From NCBI GenBank assembly GCA_947427325.1, contig CANEHP010000059.1:1-11548 (forward strand): a stretch of DNA of 11,548 bases, written 5' to 3'. The notes under the pieces are model-generated. The model searched no databases. It was not told the DNA's origin and saw only the letters and a list, made by a program, of their open reading frames with translations. The translations under genes and the position numbers were made by a program. This DNA is from an uncultured Clostridia bacterium. Lineage in GTDB: Bacteria; Bacillota; Clostridia; Oscillospirales; Ruminococcaceae. How positions within the stretch are numbered: the stretch's first letter is position 1; each line of letters begins with the position of its first letter. Shown here in pieces: positions 1 through 8,348 of this stretch.

Positions 1-52
1 AATAGTTACCAAGAACGTTCCTGCGGGGATCACTGTTAAGGGGGTGTATTGA
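1..52 (+). CDS. 3' end of a hexapeptide-repeat (LbH) acetyltransferase-like gene, 5' truncated by the window
   Basis: The frame starting at base 2 is open from the window edge and reads IVTKNVPAGITVKGVY followed by TGA at 50-52. This matches the usual end of left-handed beta-helix O-/N-acetyltransferases (NeuD, serine acetyltransferase and maltose acetyltransferase-like), whose last coil typically reads like V-V-T-K-D-V-P-x-x-x-x-V-x-G-x-P-A. Only 16 residues are visible, so acceptor and exact family cannot be told. The stop is 6 nt before the next start, so it is probably the preceding gene of the same operon and would acetylate a sugar precursor or repeat unit in the cytoplasm. The call rests on the tail motif alone. 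Confidence 0.6.
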   Translation, partial: IVTKNVPAGITVKGVY

Positions 53-58
53 GCGGTT

Positions 59-1396
59 ATGACAAAGTTAATCTTTTATCTTCGAAAAAAAATCTTAGCA
101 AAAGGCGACGTGATGAATTTTGGCAGAATAATCAGGCATATGAGAGCAATAGGAGATACCTCGACGGAAATGTATTTTATCAACGGCGAAACCGTTGATA
201 TAGGCAGCGAAAATTCTGATATTAAGGACAGATTTATCCCTTTTACTGATAAATATGCCGATATTTTTCAGAATGCAATTTTTTTGGTAATGATAAATCA
301 CACCTTTTTTTTTGCCGAGGAGGTAAGCCAATTAAAGTCGTTCCCAAAGCTAAACGCAAGAATATGTTTTCTCACAATGCACCCGAACAACTGCTTATGG
401 TTTGCCAATAATCAGTTGTTAAATCCTCAAAAGGATATTCCTGAATTTTTTAAAAAAATAAAAATGCATAACGCTTTTACATTTATGGACGAAGCGAACA
501 GAGCAGCGGCAAATCTTATTTCCGGATTGGATTTTGAAAAGCATTATTTTCCCACAAGCTATTCTGCTTCTGAGGAGTCACCCAAAGTAAGCCCCGAGCA
601 TGATAGTGTAAGGATAGGTTGGTTTGGGCGTATAGACACCGAAAAGATCGCTTCCGTTATAAATATGCTGGATAATATTTACGATTATTGCGCAAACAAC
701 CTCGTAAAAATGACGGTGTATATAATCGGCGACGGAAACGGCAGGAACAGGATAATAATAAACAAGTATTCGCCGCTTTTGAAAATTGTTTTTACATCAT
801 ATCTTTACGGAAATGAAATGAAAAAATTTATATCAAAAGAGCTTGACGCTGTGGTGGCTATGGGCATTTCCGCAATAGATGCTGCGGTATTGGGCATACC
901 TACCGTTATTCCCATAGTTTCGGATCGGAATTTTACGGCAAACAGGTTTGTATATCTAAAAGATACCTCCGGATATTCTCTCGCATGGACTCAGGACATT
1001 CTTCGCTGCATGGATATGCCGGTAATTACCATGCATCGGCTTATTGCGGATCTGGAGAACGGAAAAAAGGAGCAGATAGGCGGCGAGTGCAGAAAATGCG
1101 TTATCGATAATTTTAACGTCGCACATTGCACGGAACTGTTTAAAGAATCCGTGTCCCATACCTCGTATTATGTCAGCGAGCTTTTTAAAACGCCGCTTGT
1201 AAAGAAAACCCTGAAGGATTATAAAAGGTACAAAATAATTACGGGAAGAAACGACATAAACATTTATTTTATGTTCTTTAAGAGGAAAAAAAGAGTTTTG
1301 AGCCAACACGGAATTGCACGTATACAAGCGTTATATTACGAGCTGAAAAAGACCCGTGACAATAAGCATAAAAATAATAACGGAGAAAAGAAATAA
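59..1396 (+). CDS. GT-B-like glycosyltransferase paralogue 1
   Basis: A 445-residue protein, probably a cytoplasmic glycosyltransferase for the polysaccharide. I recognise it through its two downstream paralogues. Like them it has an N-terminal strand (KLIFYL, residues 3-8) followed about 30 residues later by YFIN, then a hydrophobic segment with FLVMINHTFF. A second Rossmann-like half begins at IGWFGR (186-191), with YIIGDG further on and AAVLGIPTVIP (275-285), the place where GT4-type enzymes bind the nucleotide-sugar phosphates. The second acidic residue of the usual E-x7-E motif is not at its normal place. The tail after about residue 390 is strongly basic. The start at 59 is chosen because its first strand aligns with the paralogues; ATG at 113 would remove it. 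A G-rich stretch at 40-44 is a rather distant ribosome site. Most diverged of the three; donor and acceptor unknown. Confidence 0.65.
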   Translation: MTKLIFYLRKKILAKGDVMNFGRIIRHMRAIGDTSTEMYFINGETVDIGSENSDIKDRFIPFTDKYADIFQNAIFLVMINHTFFFAEEVSQLKSFPKLNARICFLTMHPNNCLWFANNQLLNPQKDIPEFFKKIKMHNAFTFMDEANRAAANLISGLDFEKHYFPTSYSASEESPKVSPEHDSVRIGWFGRIDTEKIASVINMLDNIYDYCANNLVKMTVYIIGDGNGRNRIIINKYSPLLKIVFTSYLYGNEMKKFISKELDAVVAMGISAIDAAVLGIPTVIPIVSDRNFTANRFVYLKDTSGYSLAWTQDILRCMDMPVITMHRLIADLENGKKEQIGGECRKCVIDNFNVAHCTELFKESVSHTSYYVSELFKTPLVKKTLKDYKRYKIITGRNDINIYFMFFKRKKRVLSQHGIARIQALYYELKKTRDNKHKNNNGEKK

Positions 1397-1398
1397 CC

Positions 1399-2841
1399 AT
1401 GAGCAGGAAAATCGTATATTTTATCGAAACAAATGAAGAAGTGACGGGAGCAAAGAAGATCATACCGGATATTCTCGAAAAAATGCCGCCGGAATGCGAA
1501 GCCGAAGCATATTATATCAACCTGTCGGGAAAAGCAGGGAAGACATCTCAAAGCACGGGTGACGGCTTCGAAAAGACGGACGATATCGATCCGGAAGGAA
1601 AAGACGCAGACGAATCGATTGACAGGAGCGGCGCCCGGCCGGATATATCGTCCGCCGGTCCGGAAAGTCAAATAACCGAAAACGACACTAAAGAAACGGA
1701 AGAAGCCGTTGAAAACGAAACGGCCGCAGAAACCGAAAACGAAGGGAAAGAAGCAAATTCATTGAAATTTGTGGCTCTTGAAAACTGCGATTTTTCGGAA
1801 TTTAAGGATGCGACTTTTATTGTTCCCATAAATTATTTGTTTTTTCTCCTGTCCTATATATCGGAGTTCAAGGACGCCAAAATCTGCCCTTATGTATATG
1901 ATTCGCAATGCATCGTATATTTTCTCAACCAGATCAAAAAAGCGAATACAAAAGAGATCACCGATATGCTTAACGAAACAGAAAGCTGCCTGTTCGTCAG
2001 CAAAAGCAGTGCGTGCGGCTGGGATTACGGAATAGATCAGTACGGTGACTGTATAATACCTGCCAGCGCCGATTTTTGCGCCGCCTCCTTCGAAAGAAAA
2101 AAGGATTTTGACCCCGAGCTTATCAACATAGGCTGGATCGGCGCAATAAGCAAAACGGCGTTTGAATGTATCACTCGCATTTGTGATGAGCTGTATAAGC
2201 TCTACGGCGAAGACGGGGAAGGAGTCGTGCGCGGCATCCACTTGTTCGATTTTCACATCATAGGCGTAGGCGCAAATATGGGACGGTTCGATTTTAAAAA
2301 ATACTGTCCGCTTATAAGATTTATTTTTCCGGGAGAGCTTAAGGGCCGACAGCTTGACGAATATGTATGCTCGCATATCGATCTTGCGGCGGGATATAAT
2401 ATGAACGCCGTAAAGGGCGCTATGTGCGGAGTTCCAACCGTTATCCCCGCCATAGACGACGAACCCGTGATGGTAAAAAGAACCTACGTTTATTTCTGCG
2501 ACGCAAAAAGCTATATTCTTTGCTGGAAAAAAAAGGAACTGCGCAGTCTTGCCCATGACGATTACACCATGGAAGAGGTTATCGGGCGGCTGAAGGATAA
2601 GGATATGCGCATTTATGACGGAAAGCGCTGTTTGGAATACGCCGCCTCCGGCTTTTCATATTCCGAAAACGCAAAGCGCATATTGGCCTATACCGACAAA
2701 TCCTCTCTGACGGTAGAGCGGCTTCTTGAAAACCGATCCATCGGCAGAGTCATGAAGGAACTGGAAAATTACCGTTCTTCTTCCGAAGAAAACGCCAACG
2801 CCACATATTATGATTATTTTAACAGGAATAAAAAAAGCTGA
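1399..2841 (+). CDS. GT-B-like glycosyltransferase paralogue 2 with an acidic insert
   Basis: A 480-residue protein clearly homologous to the first half of the next gene: both begin with a (K)xVYFIET strand, share IIPDIL, EAYY(I/V)N, NIGWIGA/NIAWLGF (243-249 here) and AAGYNMNAVKGAMCGVPT (330-347) followed by VIPAIDDEP, and end with SLTVE and a YYDYF/YSDYY segment. This suggests a GT-B glycosyltransferase fold, but Lys339 sits near where GT4 enzymes carry a donor-binding Glu. Residues about 45-118 form an insert missing from the paralogue: rich in Asp/Glu, Ser, Thr, Gly and Pro, almost without large hydrophobics, and probably disordered. It lies between the first and second N-terminal strands. 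The ATG follows the previous stop by 2 nt, with GGAG at 1382-1385 as a distant ribosome site, so translation is probably coupled. Codon use looks more G/C-rich than in the flanking paralogues. Confidence 0.7.
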   Translation: MSRKIVYFIETNEEVTGAKKIIPDILEKMPPECEAEAYYINLSGKAGKTSQSTGDGFEKTDDIDPEGKDADESIDRSGARPDISSAGPESQITENDTKETEEAVENETAAETENEGKEANSLKFVALENCDFSEFKDATFIVPINYLFFLLSYISEFKDAKICPYVYDSQCIVYFLNQIKKANTKEITDMLNETESCLFVSKSSACGWDYGIDQYGDCIIPASADFCAASFERKKDFDPELINIGWIGAISKTAFECITRICDELYKLYGEDGEGVVRGIHLFDFHIIGVGANMGRFDFKKYCPLIRFIFPGELKGRQLDEYVCSHIDLAAGYNMNAVKGAMCGVPTVIPAIDDEPVMVKRTYVYFCDAKSYILCWKKKELRSLAHDDYTMEEVIGRLKDKDMRIYDGKRCLEYAASGFSYSENAKRILAYTDKSSLTVERLLENRSIGRVMKELENYRSSSEENANATYYDYFNRNKKS

Positions 2842-2867
2842 CGGTATCCCTTCAGATAAATCGGAAA

Positions 2868-2873
2868 AGAGGA
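2868..2873 (+). promoter_or_regulatory. Shine-Dalgarno site fixing a TTG start
   Basis: AGAGGA lies 7 nt before TTG at 2881. No ATG in this frame gives a protein beginning like the upstream paralogue, whereas the TTG start yields MKLVYFIET, matching MSRKIVYFIET. TTG is therefore the likely start and may keep expression of the fusion protein low. Confidence 0.7.
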
Positions 2874-2880
2874 ACAGTTT

Positions 2881-5439
2881 TTGAAACTAGTATATTTTAT
2901 TGAAACCGTTTCGCAGATAAGCGGAACTCAAACAATTATTCCGGACATACTGACAAACATATCCGAAGGCTCGGATATCGAAGCGTACTATGTTAATTTT
3001 GCTTCGGGATGTCAATATGAAAAAAATAATACTTCGCTGAATTTTATCGACATTAACGACTGCGATTTTTCCCGTTTTGAAAATGCGGTTTTTTTGGTGC
3101 CCGCCAATTATCTCTTGTTTTTGCTGCCGCATATAGCAGACCTTAAAAACGCCCGTATCTGTCTGTATATATACGATTCCCTGTGTTACATGCGTATGCT
3201 GGGAAGGCTCATAAAGCCAAACGCCCAAAATGTCTCTCGGCTTCTCGAGAGCTGCGACTGTCTCTTTTATATAAATAAAGGACAAACGGACGTATGGAAA
3301 TACGGCATTCGTGTTACCGATAAGCAAATAATCCCTCAAAGCGCTCATTGCTGCAATTCCGAAAAAACAGCAGTACATTCCTTTAATCCAAAGGAGCTGA
3401 ATATAGCTTGGCTGGGCTTTATAACTCCCGTAGCTCTCGATTGTATAACAAGAATCTCGGACGACTTATATGATATGTATTATCCCGCAATAACGGAGGG
3501 CGACGGAATTTCCGAATTTCCTGTCAGGATAAACTTCCACATTCTCGGTCTCGGCAGCGTTATGTGGAATATGAATTTTCCAAAATATTCTCCTCTTATC
3601 CGTTACGTGTATACAGGAAATCTTGATGATATACAAATCGAGGAATATATTCGAGAAAATGTGGATTTGGCTGCGGGATATAACATAAACGCCGTAAAAG
3701 CCGCAATGTGCGGAGTACCCACAATAATTCCCGCAATAGATGACGAGCCTAAAAACGTTCTCCGCAAGTATGTTTTTTTTCACGATGCTCAGCAATATAT
3801 CCTTTGCTGGAATAAAAGGGAACTTCGTGATTTAAGAAATAACGCATACACGCTTCCTCACATAATCGAACAGCTTTTTGACGATAAGCTGCGTGGTAAT
3901 ATTGCAGAAAAATGCGCAAGGTGCGCCGAGGAAAAATATTCTTATGCCGCAAACATAAGTAAGCTGCGCAAAATTGCCGATGCTTCATCTTTAACTGTGG
4001 AAAAATGTTTGGAAGAGCCATCGATCCGAAATGTTTTGGAAGAGCTTGACAAATACAGAAAAACCACAAATAACCCTAACGCCTCATACTCCGATTATTA
4101 CGCTTCTCTCCACCCCCGGAAAATAACAAAGGAAGAACTCGAAGCGCAGGCAAGGGAAGAAAAAAAGAAGAAAAGGGCGGGAATAAAGCAGACGATCAAG
4201 AAAATTCTGCCAAACAGTTTTATCTACCCCCGATTTTATCAAGTACAGAGAGGCTATGAGAAAAAAGAAAGGCTCATTCGCAAAAAATATAAGAAGAACG
4301 GCAAAATAAAGGTAGGATTTATTGTTGTTTTTAACAGCGTATTCCCCGAAAGACCCGTTTTTGAAAAAATGCTTAAGGACAGCGTATTGGATCCGTATAT
4401 TATTGTTGCTCCGAATGTTTCAAGAACGTACCAATATTTGCTTGACACCTACAACGAGGCTTACGAAAATCTTTCCGCCGAATATCCCGGCAGAGTTATA
4501 GGCGGCTATGATGAAAAAAGCGATACCTACCTGGAGCTGAGGGACGAATACAATGTTATTTTCTTTGCAAATCCCTACAAGCACATGGTTCACCCGTTTC
4601 ATGAGATAGAATATTTTCTTGATAAAAACGTTCTTACCCTGTATGCAAACTACGGTCTTGCCGTTGTAAGGTTTTGGGAAGAGGTAATGGCTACCGATTT
4701 TTACAATTACCTTTGGCTCACCTGCATAGAAACTCCCGGAAATATGGAATTTCTGAAAGCAAATGAGAAAATAAAGGGAAAAAACGGTCTTGTCACAGGC
4801 TGCCTTAAAATGGACAAGCTCGCCGCTTTTGAGAGCAAGCCCGATAAAAAGCGCAAAATGATAATGATATGCCCTCATCATACCGTGTGGGGCTGGAAAT
4901 CGTTAAACATTTCAAACTTCCTTGAATATTACAGGCTGTTTATCGAGCTTCCTAAAATGTATCCCGAAATTGATTTTGTGTTCCGACCTCACCCCCTTCT
5001 CTTCGATAATCTGAAGGCTCACAAGATATGGACGCAGGAGCAGATAGACGAATATCTCGAAGAAATGCTCCAAAGCAACAATATCGTGTATGACACCACA
5101 GGCGATTATCACGAGGTGTTTGCAAACAGCGACGCTATGATCCACGACTGTGGTTCTTTTACGGGGGAATATCTCTACACGGAAAAGCCGTGCTGCTATA
5201 TGCTTAAAAAAGGAGCAGACCTTTCCGAAACTTATATACCCTTGGGGGAAAGGTGTCTTGAGAACTATTATCACGCCTATTCGGGAGAGGACATTTGCAG
5301 ATTTATAGAGGACGTGGTAATAAACGGCGATGATCCCCTCAAGGAGCAGCGTACCGCATTTTCACGCAATGAGCTTAAGGTGAACTATCCTCATACCTCG
5401 GAATTTATTATCGATTATATCAAGAAAAAAATTACATAA
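2881..5439 (+). CDS. Fusion: GT-B-like glycosyltransferase + CDP-polyol phosphotransferase (TagF/TagB-like)
   Basis: An 852-residue two-domain protein. Residues 1-408 are a close paralogue of the preceding gene product (NIAWLGF 174-180, HILGLG 220-225, AAGYNINAVKAAMCGVPT 264-281). A highly charged Lys/Glu linker spans about 412-474. Residues 475-852 resemble the CDP-glycerol:poly(glycerophosphate) glycerophosphotransferase family (Glyphos_transf), with an opening strand KIKVGFIVVF, PHHTVWGW (665-672), FRPHPLL (701-707) and HDCGSFTGEYLYTEKP (755-770). The RPHP motif corresponds in place to the RxH motif of TagF-type enzymes, and the HDCGSF...KP block to their D-Y-S-S...RP nucleotide-binding segment. 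Known relatives move glycerol- or ribitol-phosphate from a CDP donor to a wall or capsule glycan at the inner membrane face. I infer that this protein adds a sugar and a phosphopolyol to the same growing unit. Start is TTG. rmlA follows after 13 nt. Confidence 0.8.
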   Translation: MKLVYFIETVSQISGTQTIIPDILTNISEGSDIEAYYVNFASGCQYEKNNTSLNFIDINDCDFSRFENAVFLVPANYLLFLLPHIADLKNARICLYIYDSLCYMRMLGRLIKPNAQNVSRLLESCDCLFYINKGQTDVWKYGIRVTDKQIIPQSAHCCNSEKTAVHSFNPKELNIAWLGFITPVALDCITRISDDLYDMYYPAITEGDGISEFPVRINFHILGLGSVMWNMNFPKYSPLIRYVYTGNLDDIQIEEYIRENVDLAAGYNINAVKAAMCGVPTIIPAIDDEPKNVLRKYVFFHDAQQYILCWNKRELRDLRNNAYTLPHIIEQLFDDKLRGNIAEKCARCAEEKYSYAANISKLRKIADASSLTVEKCLEEPSIRNVLEELDKYRKTTNNPNASYSDYYASLHPRKITKEELEAQAREEKKKKRAGIKQTIKKILPNSFIYPRFYQVQRGYEKKERLIRKKYKKNGKIKVGFIVVFNSVFPERPVFEKMLKDSVLDPYIIVAPNVSRTYQYLLDTYNEAYENLSAEYPGRVIGGYDEKSDTYLELRDEYNVIFFANPYKHMVHPFHEIEYFLDKNVLTLYANYGLAVVRFWEEVMATDFYNYLWLTCIETPGNMEFLKANEKIKGKNGLVTGCLKMDKLAAFESKPDKKRKMIMICPHHTVWGWKSLNISNFLEYYRLFIELPKMYPEIDFVFRPHPLLFDNLKAHKIWTQEQIDEYLEEMLQSNNIVYDTTGDYHEVFANSDAMIHDCGSFTGEYLYTEKPCCYMLKKGADLSETYIPLGERCLENYYHAYSGEDICRFIEDVVINGDDPLKEQRTAFSRNELKVNYPHTSEFIIDYIKKKIT

Positions 5440-5452
5440 GGCAGGCAACGCT

Positions 5453-6334
5453 ATGAAAGGTATTATTTTGGCAGGCGGAAAGGGTACCCGCCTTTATCCC
5501 AACACTCTGACGGTCAGTAAGCAGCTTCTTCCCGTGTATGACAAGCCGCTTATATACTATCCGCTGTCTACTCTGATGTTGGCGGATATAAAAGAAATCC
5601 TCATCATTTCCACACCCGATGACACGCCGAATTATCAACGGCTGTTAGGTGACGGCTCACAGCTTGGAATATCGATACAGTATACTGTTCAGGACAAGCC
5701 GAGAGGTCTTGCGGACGCATTTATTCTCGGAAGGGAATTTATAGGAAATGACAGCGTATGTCTTATTCTCGGGGACAATATTTTTTACGGCAGACATTTC
5801 GGTCAGCTGCTTCGTGAAGCGCATACCCGAGTTGACGACGGTTCGGCAAATATTTTCGCATATTGTGTAAAGTATCCCAACGAATTTGGCGTAGTGGAGT
5901 TTGACGAGAATTTTAAGGCAATTTCCATAGAAGAGAAGCCCGAAAAGCCGAAATCCAATTATGCTGTGCCGGGACTGTATTTTTACAACAACAATGTTGT
6001 GGAGGTGGCAAAGAATGTTAAGCCCTCGGCTCGGGGAGAGCTTGAAATAACTTCAGTAAACAACTATTACCTCGATAAAGGAATATTAAATGTAAGCGTA
6101 CTCGGAAGAGGCATGGCTTGGCTTGATACAGGTTCTCCCAAGGGTATGTTTAAAGCGGGGAATTATGTAAAAACCATTCAGGAAATGCAGGGGTTTTACA
6201 TAGCCTGCATAGAGGAAATAGCATGGCGGAGAGGATTTATTGACGATGAGCAGTTAGAAAGGTTAGGCAGCAAGCTTAAGACTACCGAATACGGCAAATA
6301 TATTATTTCGTTATTGGAGGACAAACGTATATGA
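5453..6334 (+). CDS. rmlA: Glucose-1-phosphate thymidylyltransferase
   Basis: A 293-residue protein of normal RmlA length. It joins dTTP and glucose-1-phosphate to give dTDP-glucose and pyrophosphate, the first step of dTDP-L-rhamnose and other dTDP-deoxysugar pathways. Visible motifs are the nucleotide-binding loop AGGKGTRLYP (7-16), VSKQLLPVYDKPLIYYPLS just after it, PRGLADAF, GDNIFYG (107-113; D108 is a metal ligand in the family), the VVEF and EEKPEKPKS segments, and WLDTG (223-227; D225 is the second metal ligand). After WLDTG the usual T-H is replaced by S-P, a small deviation. ATG is preceded by an AAGGCAGG-like site. The gene lies 13 nt after the fusion gene and overlaps rmlB by 4 nt, so the two are translationally coupled. 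Confidence 0.95.
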   Translation: MKGIILAGGKGTRLYPNTLTVSKQLLPVYDKPLIYYPLSTLMLADIKEILIISTPDDTPNYQRLLGDGSQLGISIQYTVQDKPRGLADAFILGREFIGNDSVCLILGDNIFYGRHFGQLLREAHTRVDDGSANIFAYCVKYPNEFGVVEFDENFKAISIEEKPEKPKSNYAVPGLYFYNNNVVEVAKNVKPSARGELEITSVNNYYLDKGILNVSVLGRGMAWLDTGSPKGMFKAGNYVKTIQEMQGFYIACIEEIAWRRGFIDDEQLERLGSKLKTTEYGKYIISLLEDKRI

Positions 6335-7356
6335 CAGTATTTGTAACAGGCGGAGCAGGCTTTATAGGAAGCAACTTCATATTCTATATGCTCCACAAAC
6401 ACCACGATTATCGTATCGTGTGCATTGACAGCCTTACCTATGCGGGCAATCTCTCCACTCTTTCATCTGTTATGGACGATCCTGCTTTCCGCTTTGCGAG
6501 AATATCCATAACGGACAAGGAAGGCATAGACAAAATATTTGAAGAGGAGCACCCCGATACGGTGGTAAACTTTGCTGCAGAAAGCCATGTGGACCGCTCC
6601 ATAGAAAATCCGTCCATATTCCTTGAAACAAACATAATCGGTACGCAAATTCTTATGGACGCCTGCCGTAAATATGGGGTAAAGCGTTTTCATCAGGTGT
6701 CTACCGACGAGGTTTACGGCGATTTGCCCTTGGATAGACCCGACTTGTTCTTTACGGAAAAAACACCGCTTAAAACCTCAAGTCCCTATTCCGCATCAAA
6801 GGCAAGCGCTGATCTTTTGGTGCTTGCATATCACAGAACCTACGGTTTGCCTGTTTCCGTATCAAGATGTTCAAACAACTACGGACCGTATCAGTTTCCC
6901 GAAAAACTTATTCCTCTTATGGTAATAAATGCGCTGAACGGCAAGCCCCTTCCCGTATACGGAAGTGGCGAAAACGTCAGAGACTGGCTTTATGTGGAGG
7001 ATCACTGCAAGGCCGTAGACCTGATCATTCATAACGGTGAAGCGGGAACGGTTTACAACGTGGGCGGACACAATGAAATGCGAAATATAGACATAGTAAA
7101 GACGATCATCGGTATTCTGGGCAAGGACGAAAGCCTTATAAAGTTTGTCGAGGACCGAAAGGGACATGACAGACGCTATGCCATCGACCCCGCAAAAATC
7201 AGCACCGACCTTGGCTGGAAGCCCGAAACAGCCTTTGCGGAGGGCTTGAAAAAAACGGTACAGTGGTATCTTGACAACCAAATTTGGTGGGAGGAAATAA
7301 TTTCGGGAGAATATCGTGAATATTACGATAAAATGTATGCTAAACGTCTTGTGTGA
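6331..7356 (+). CDS. rmlB: dTDP-glucose 4,6-dehydratase
   Basis: A 341-residue extended short-chain dehydrogenase that converts dTDP-glucose to dTDP-4-keto-6-deoxyglucose using bound NAD. It shows the Rossmann motif GGAGFIGSN (7-15), NFAAESHVDRSIENP, the catalytic triplet T125-D126-E127 in STDEVYGDL, the Tyr-Lys pair Y153/K157 in YSASKAS, CSNNYGPYQFPEKLIP, and RDWLYVEDHC; these are hallmarks of RmlB rather than of generic epimerases. ATG overlaps the rmlA stop (ATGA) and is preceded by GGAGG at 6316-6320. Neither rmlC nor rmlD follows, so the product may become L-rhamnose through genes elsewhere or be diverted to another 6-deoxysugar. Confidence 0.95.
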   Translation: MTVFVTGGAGFIGSNFIFYMLHKHHDYRIVCIDSLTYAGNLSTLSSVMDDPAFRFARISITDKEGIDKIFEEEHPDTVVNFAAESHVDRSIENPSIFLETNIIGTQILMDACRKYGVKRFHQVSTDEVYGDLPLDRPDLFFTEKTPLKTSSPYSASKASADLLVLAYHRTYGLPVSVSRCSNNYGPYQFPEKLIPLMVINALNGKPLPVYGSGENVRDWLYVEDHCKAVDLIIHNGEAGTVYNVGGHNEMRNIDIVKTIIGILGKDESLIKFVEDRKGHDRRYAIDPAKISTDLGWKPETAFAEGLKKTVQWYLDNQIWWEEIISGEYREYYDKMYAKRLV

Positions 7357-7367
7357 CAGAGGTTTAA

Positions 7368-8348
7368 ATGGAAATCAATATCAATCAGCACAGCGAATTT
7401 ATTTTCGGCGCAGTTTCGGACGGAAATCCCGACCATGCCTTGACAAGAATGGGCTTAAACTCTTTTTGGGGTAATTCCAACAGCACGGGAGTAAGAGTAA
7501 GGTTTTCGACCAATTCTCGGGCAGTAAGCGTAAAGCTTGATATTCAATACGAAGAGGTTGAGCCTTTTTTTGGAAGCATGATGATAAACGGCGCCACCTA
7601 TATTGTTAAAAATCGTCAGCAAACGGTTAAGATGGAATGTATTTCGGGACGGAACAAAGAGGTGCAGAGCCTTTATACGCAAAAAGGGAATGATTTTTTG
7701 GATTATGAGATACATTGTCCCGCAAAGAATTGTTTAAAACATCTCTATGTTTATATTGATGACGACGCAGAAATACAAGCCTCGGAAAAGCTGCGTGCTC
7801 CGATTTGTTTTTTGGGCGGACCTACCACCTTCGGAAGAGGCAGTACCTTTCCTCACGGAATGTTTTCGTCCATAGTGGCAAGAAAATTTTCATGCGATTA
7901 TTATAATTTTGCCATGTACAATAACAAATACCTTGAGGAAAAGTTTGTTCTGGCTGCGGTAAAGGCTGTTCCAAAGCCTTGCTTTGTAGTAGCGGAGATT
8001 TGCTCGATACCTGTCGCCAAGGACTATATTACGGAAAAGCTGGAAAAGTATTTGGAAAAGCTGACCGAATGCTTTAACGCCTGTCCCGTTTTGCTTTTAT
8101 CTCAGCCCTTTAACGGAAGAAAGCTGGATAACTATACCGAATGCAGAAGGATCGTAAAGGATTTTGCGAACAGGCATTCGGGACGAAATATAATGTATCT
8201 TGACGGGGAAACGGTTTTTAAGGGAATTTCATTGGATATGGCGACCCTTTCGGCTTACCTTATCAATGATTACGGGAATATGGTTTTGGCAGACAGAATA
8301 GTCAAAATTGCCGAAGCTTATGCTATTTCTAACTTAAAAACGTTTTAA
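7368..8348 (+). CDS. SGNH-fold protein, probably catalytically inactive paralogue
   Basis: A 326-residue protein with the same architecture as its downstream neighbour: an N-terminal beta-rich domain with TGVRVRFSTNS (40-50), matching SGVRLRFKTDS there, then an SGNH-hydrolase-like domain from about residue 144. Where the neighbour has G-N-S, the catalytic Ser block, this protein has GGP (150-152), so Pro replaces the nucleophile. The glycine block is FAMYNNK rather than FSGACRG. In the C-terminal block S295 and L298 occupy the Asp and His positions, although the following DYG and LADRI still align. All triad positions are therefore lost. No signal peptide or membrane segment is visible. It could be a regulatory or structural partner of the active enzyme, or a carbohydrate-binding relic. 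AGAGG at 7358-7362 is a ribosome site 11 nt after rmlB. The last codons and stop lie inside a long palindrome. Confidence 0.65.
   Translation: MEININQHSEFIFGAVSDGNPDHALTRMGLNSFWGNSNSTGVRVRFSTNSRAVSVKLDIQYEEVEPFFGSMMINGATYIVKNRQQTVKMECISGRNKEVQSLYTQKGNDFLDYEIHCPAKNCLKHLYVYIDDDAEIQASEKLRAPICFLGGPTTFGRGSTFPHGMFSSIVARKFSCDYYNFAMYNNKYLEEKFVLAAVKAVPKPCFVVAEICSIPVAKDYITEKLEKYLEKLTECFNACPVLLLSQPFNGRKLDNYTECRRIVKDFANRHSGRNIMYLDGETVFKGISLDMATLSAYLINDYGNMVLADRIVKIAEAYAISNLKTF

Noticed and set aside
1759..2556. 265-codon open frame on the - strand inside paralogue 2
   Set aside because: Fully antisense to a gene with clear paralogy; the translation resembles no family and the open frame follows from the codon use of the + strand gene. 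The same reasoning applies to the other - strand frames in the window.
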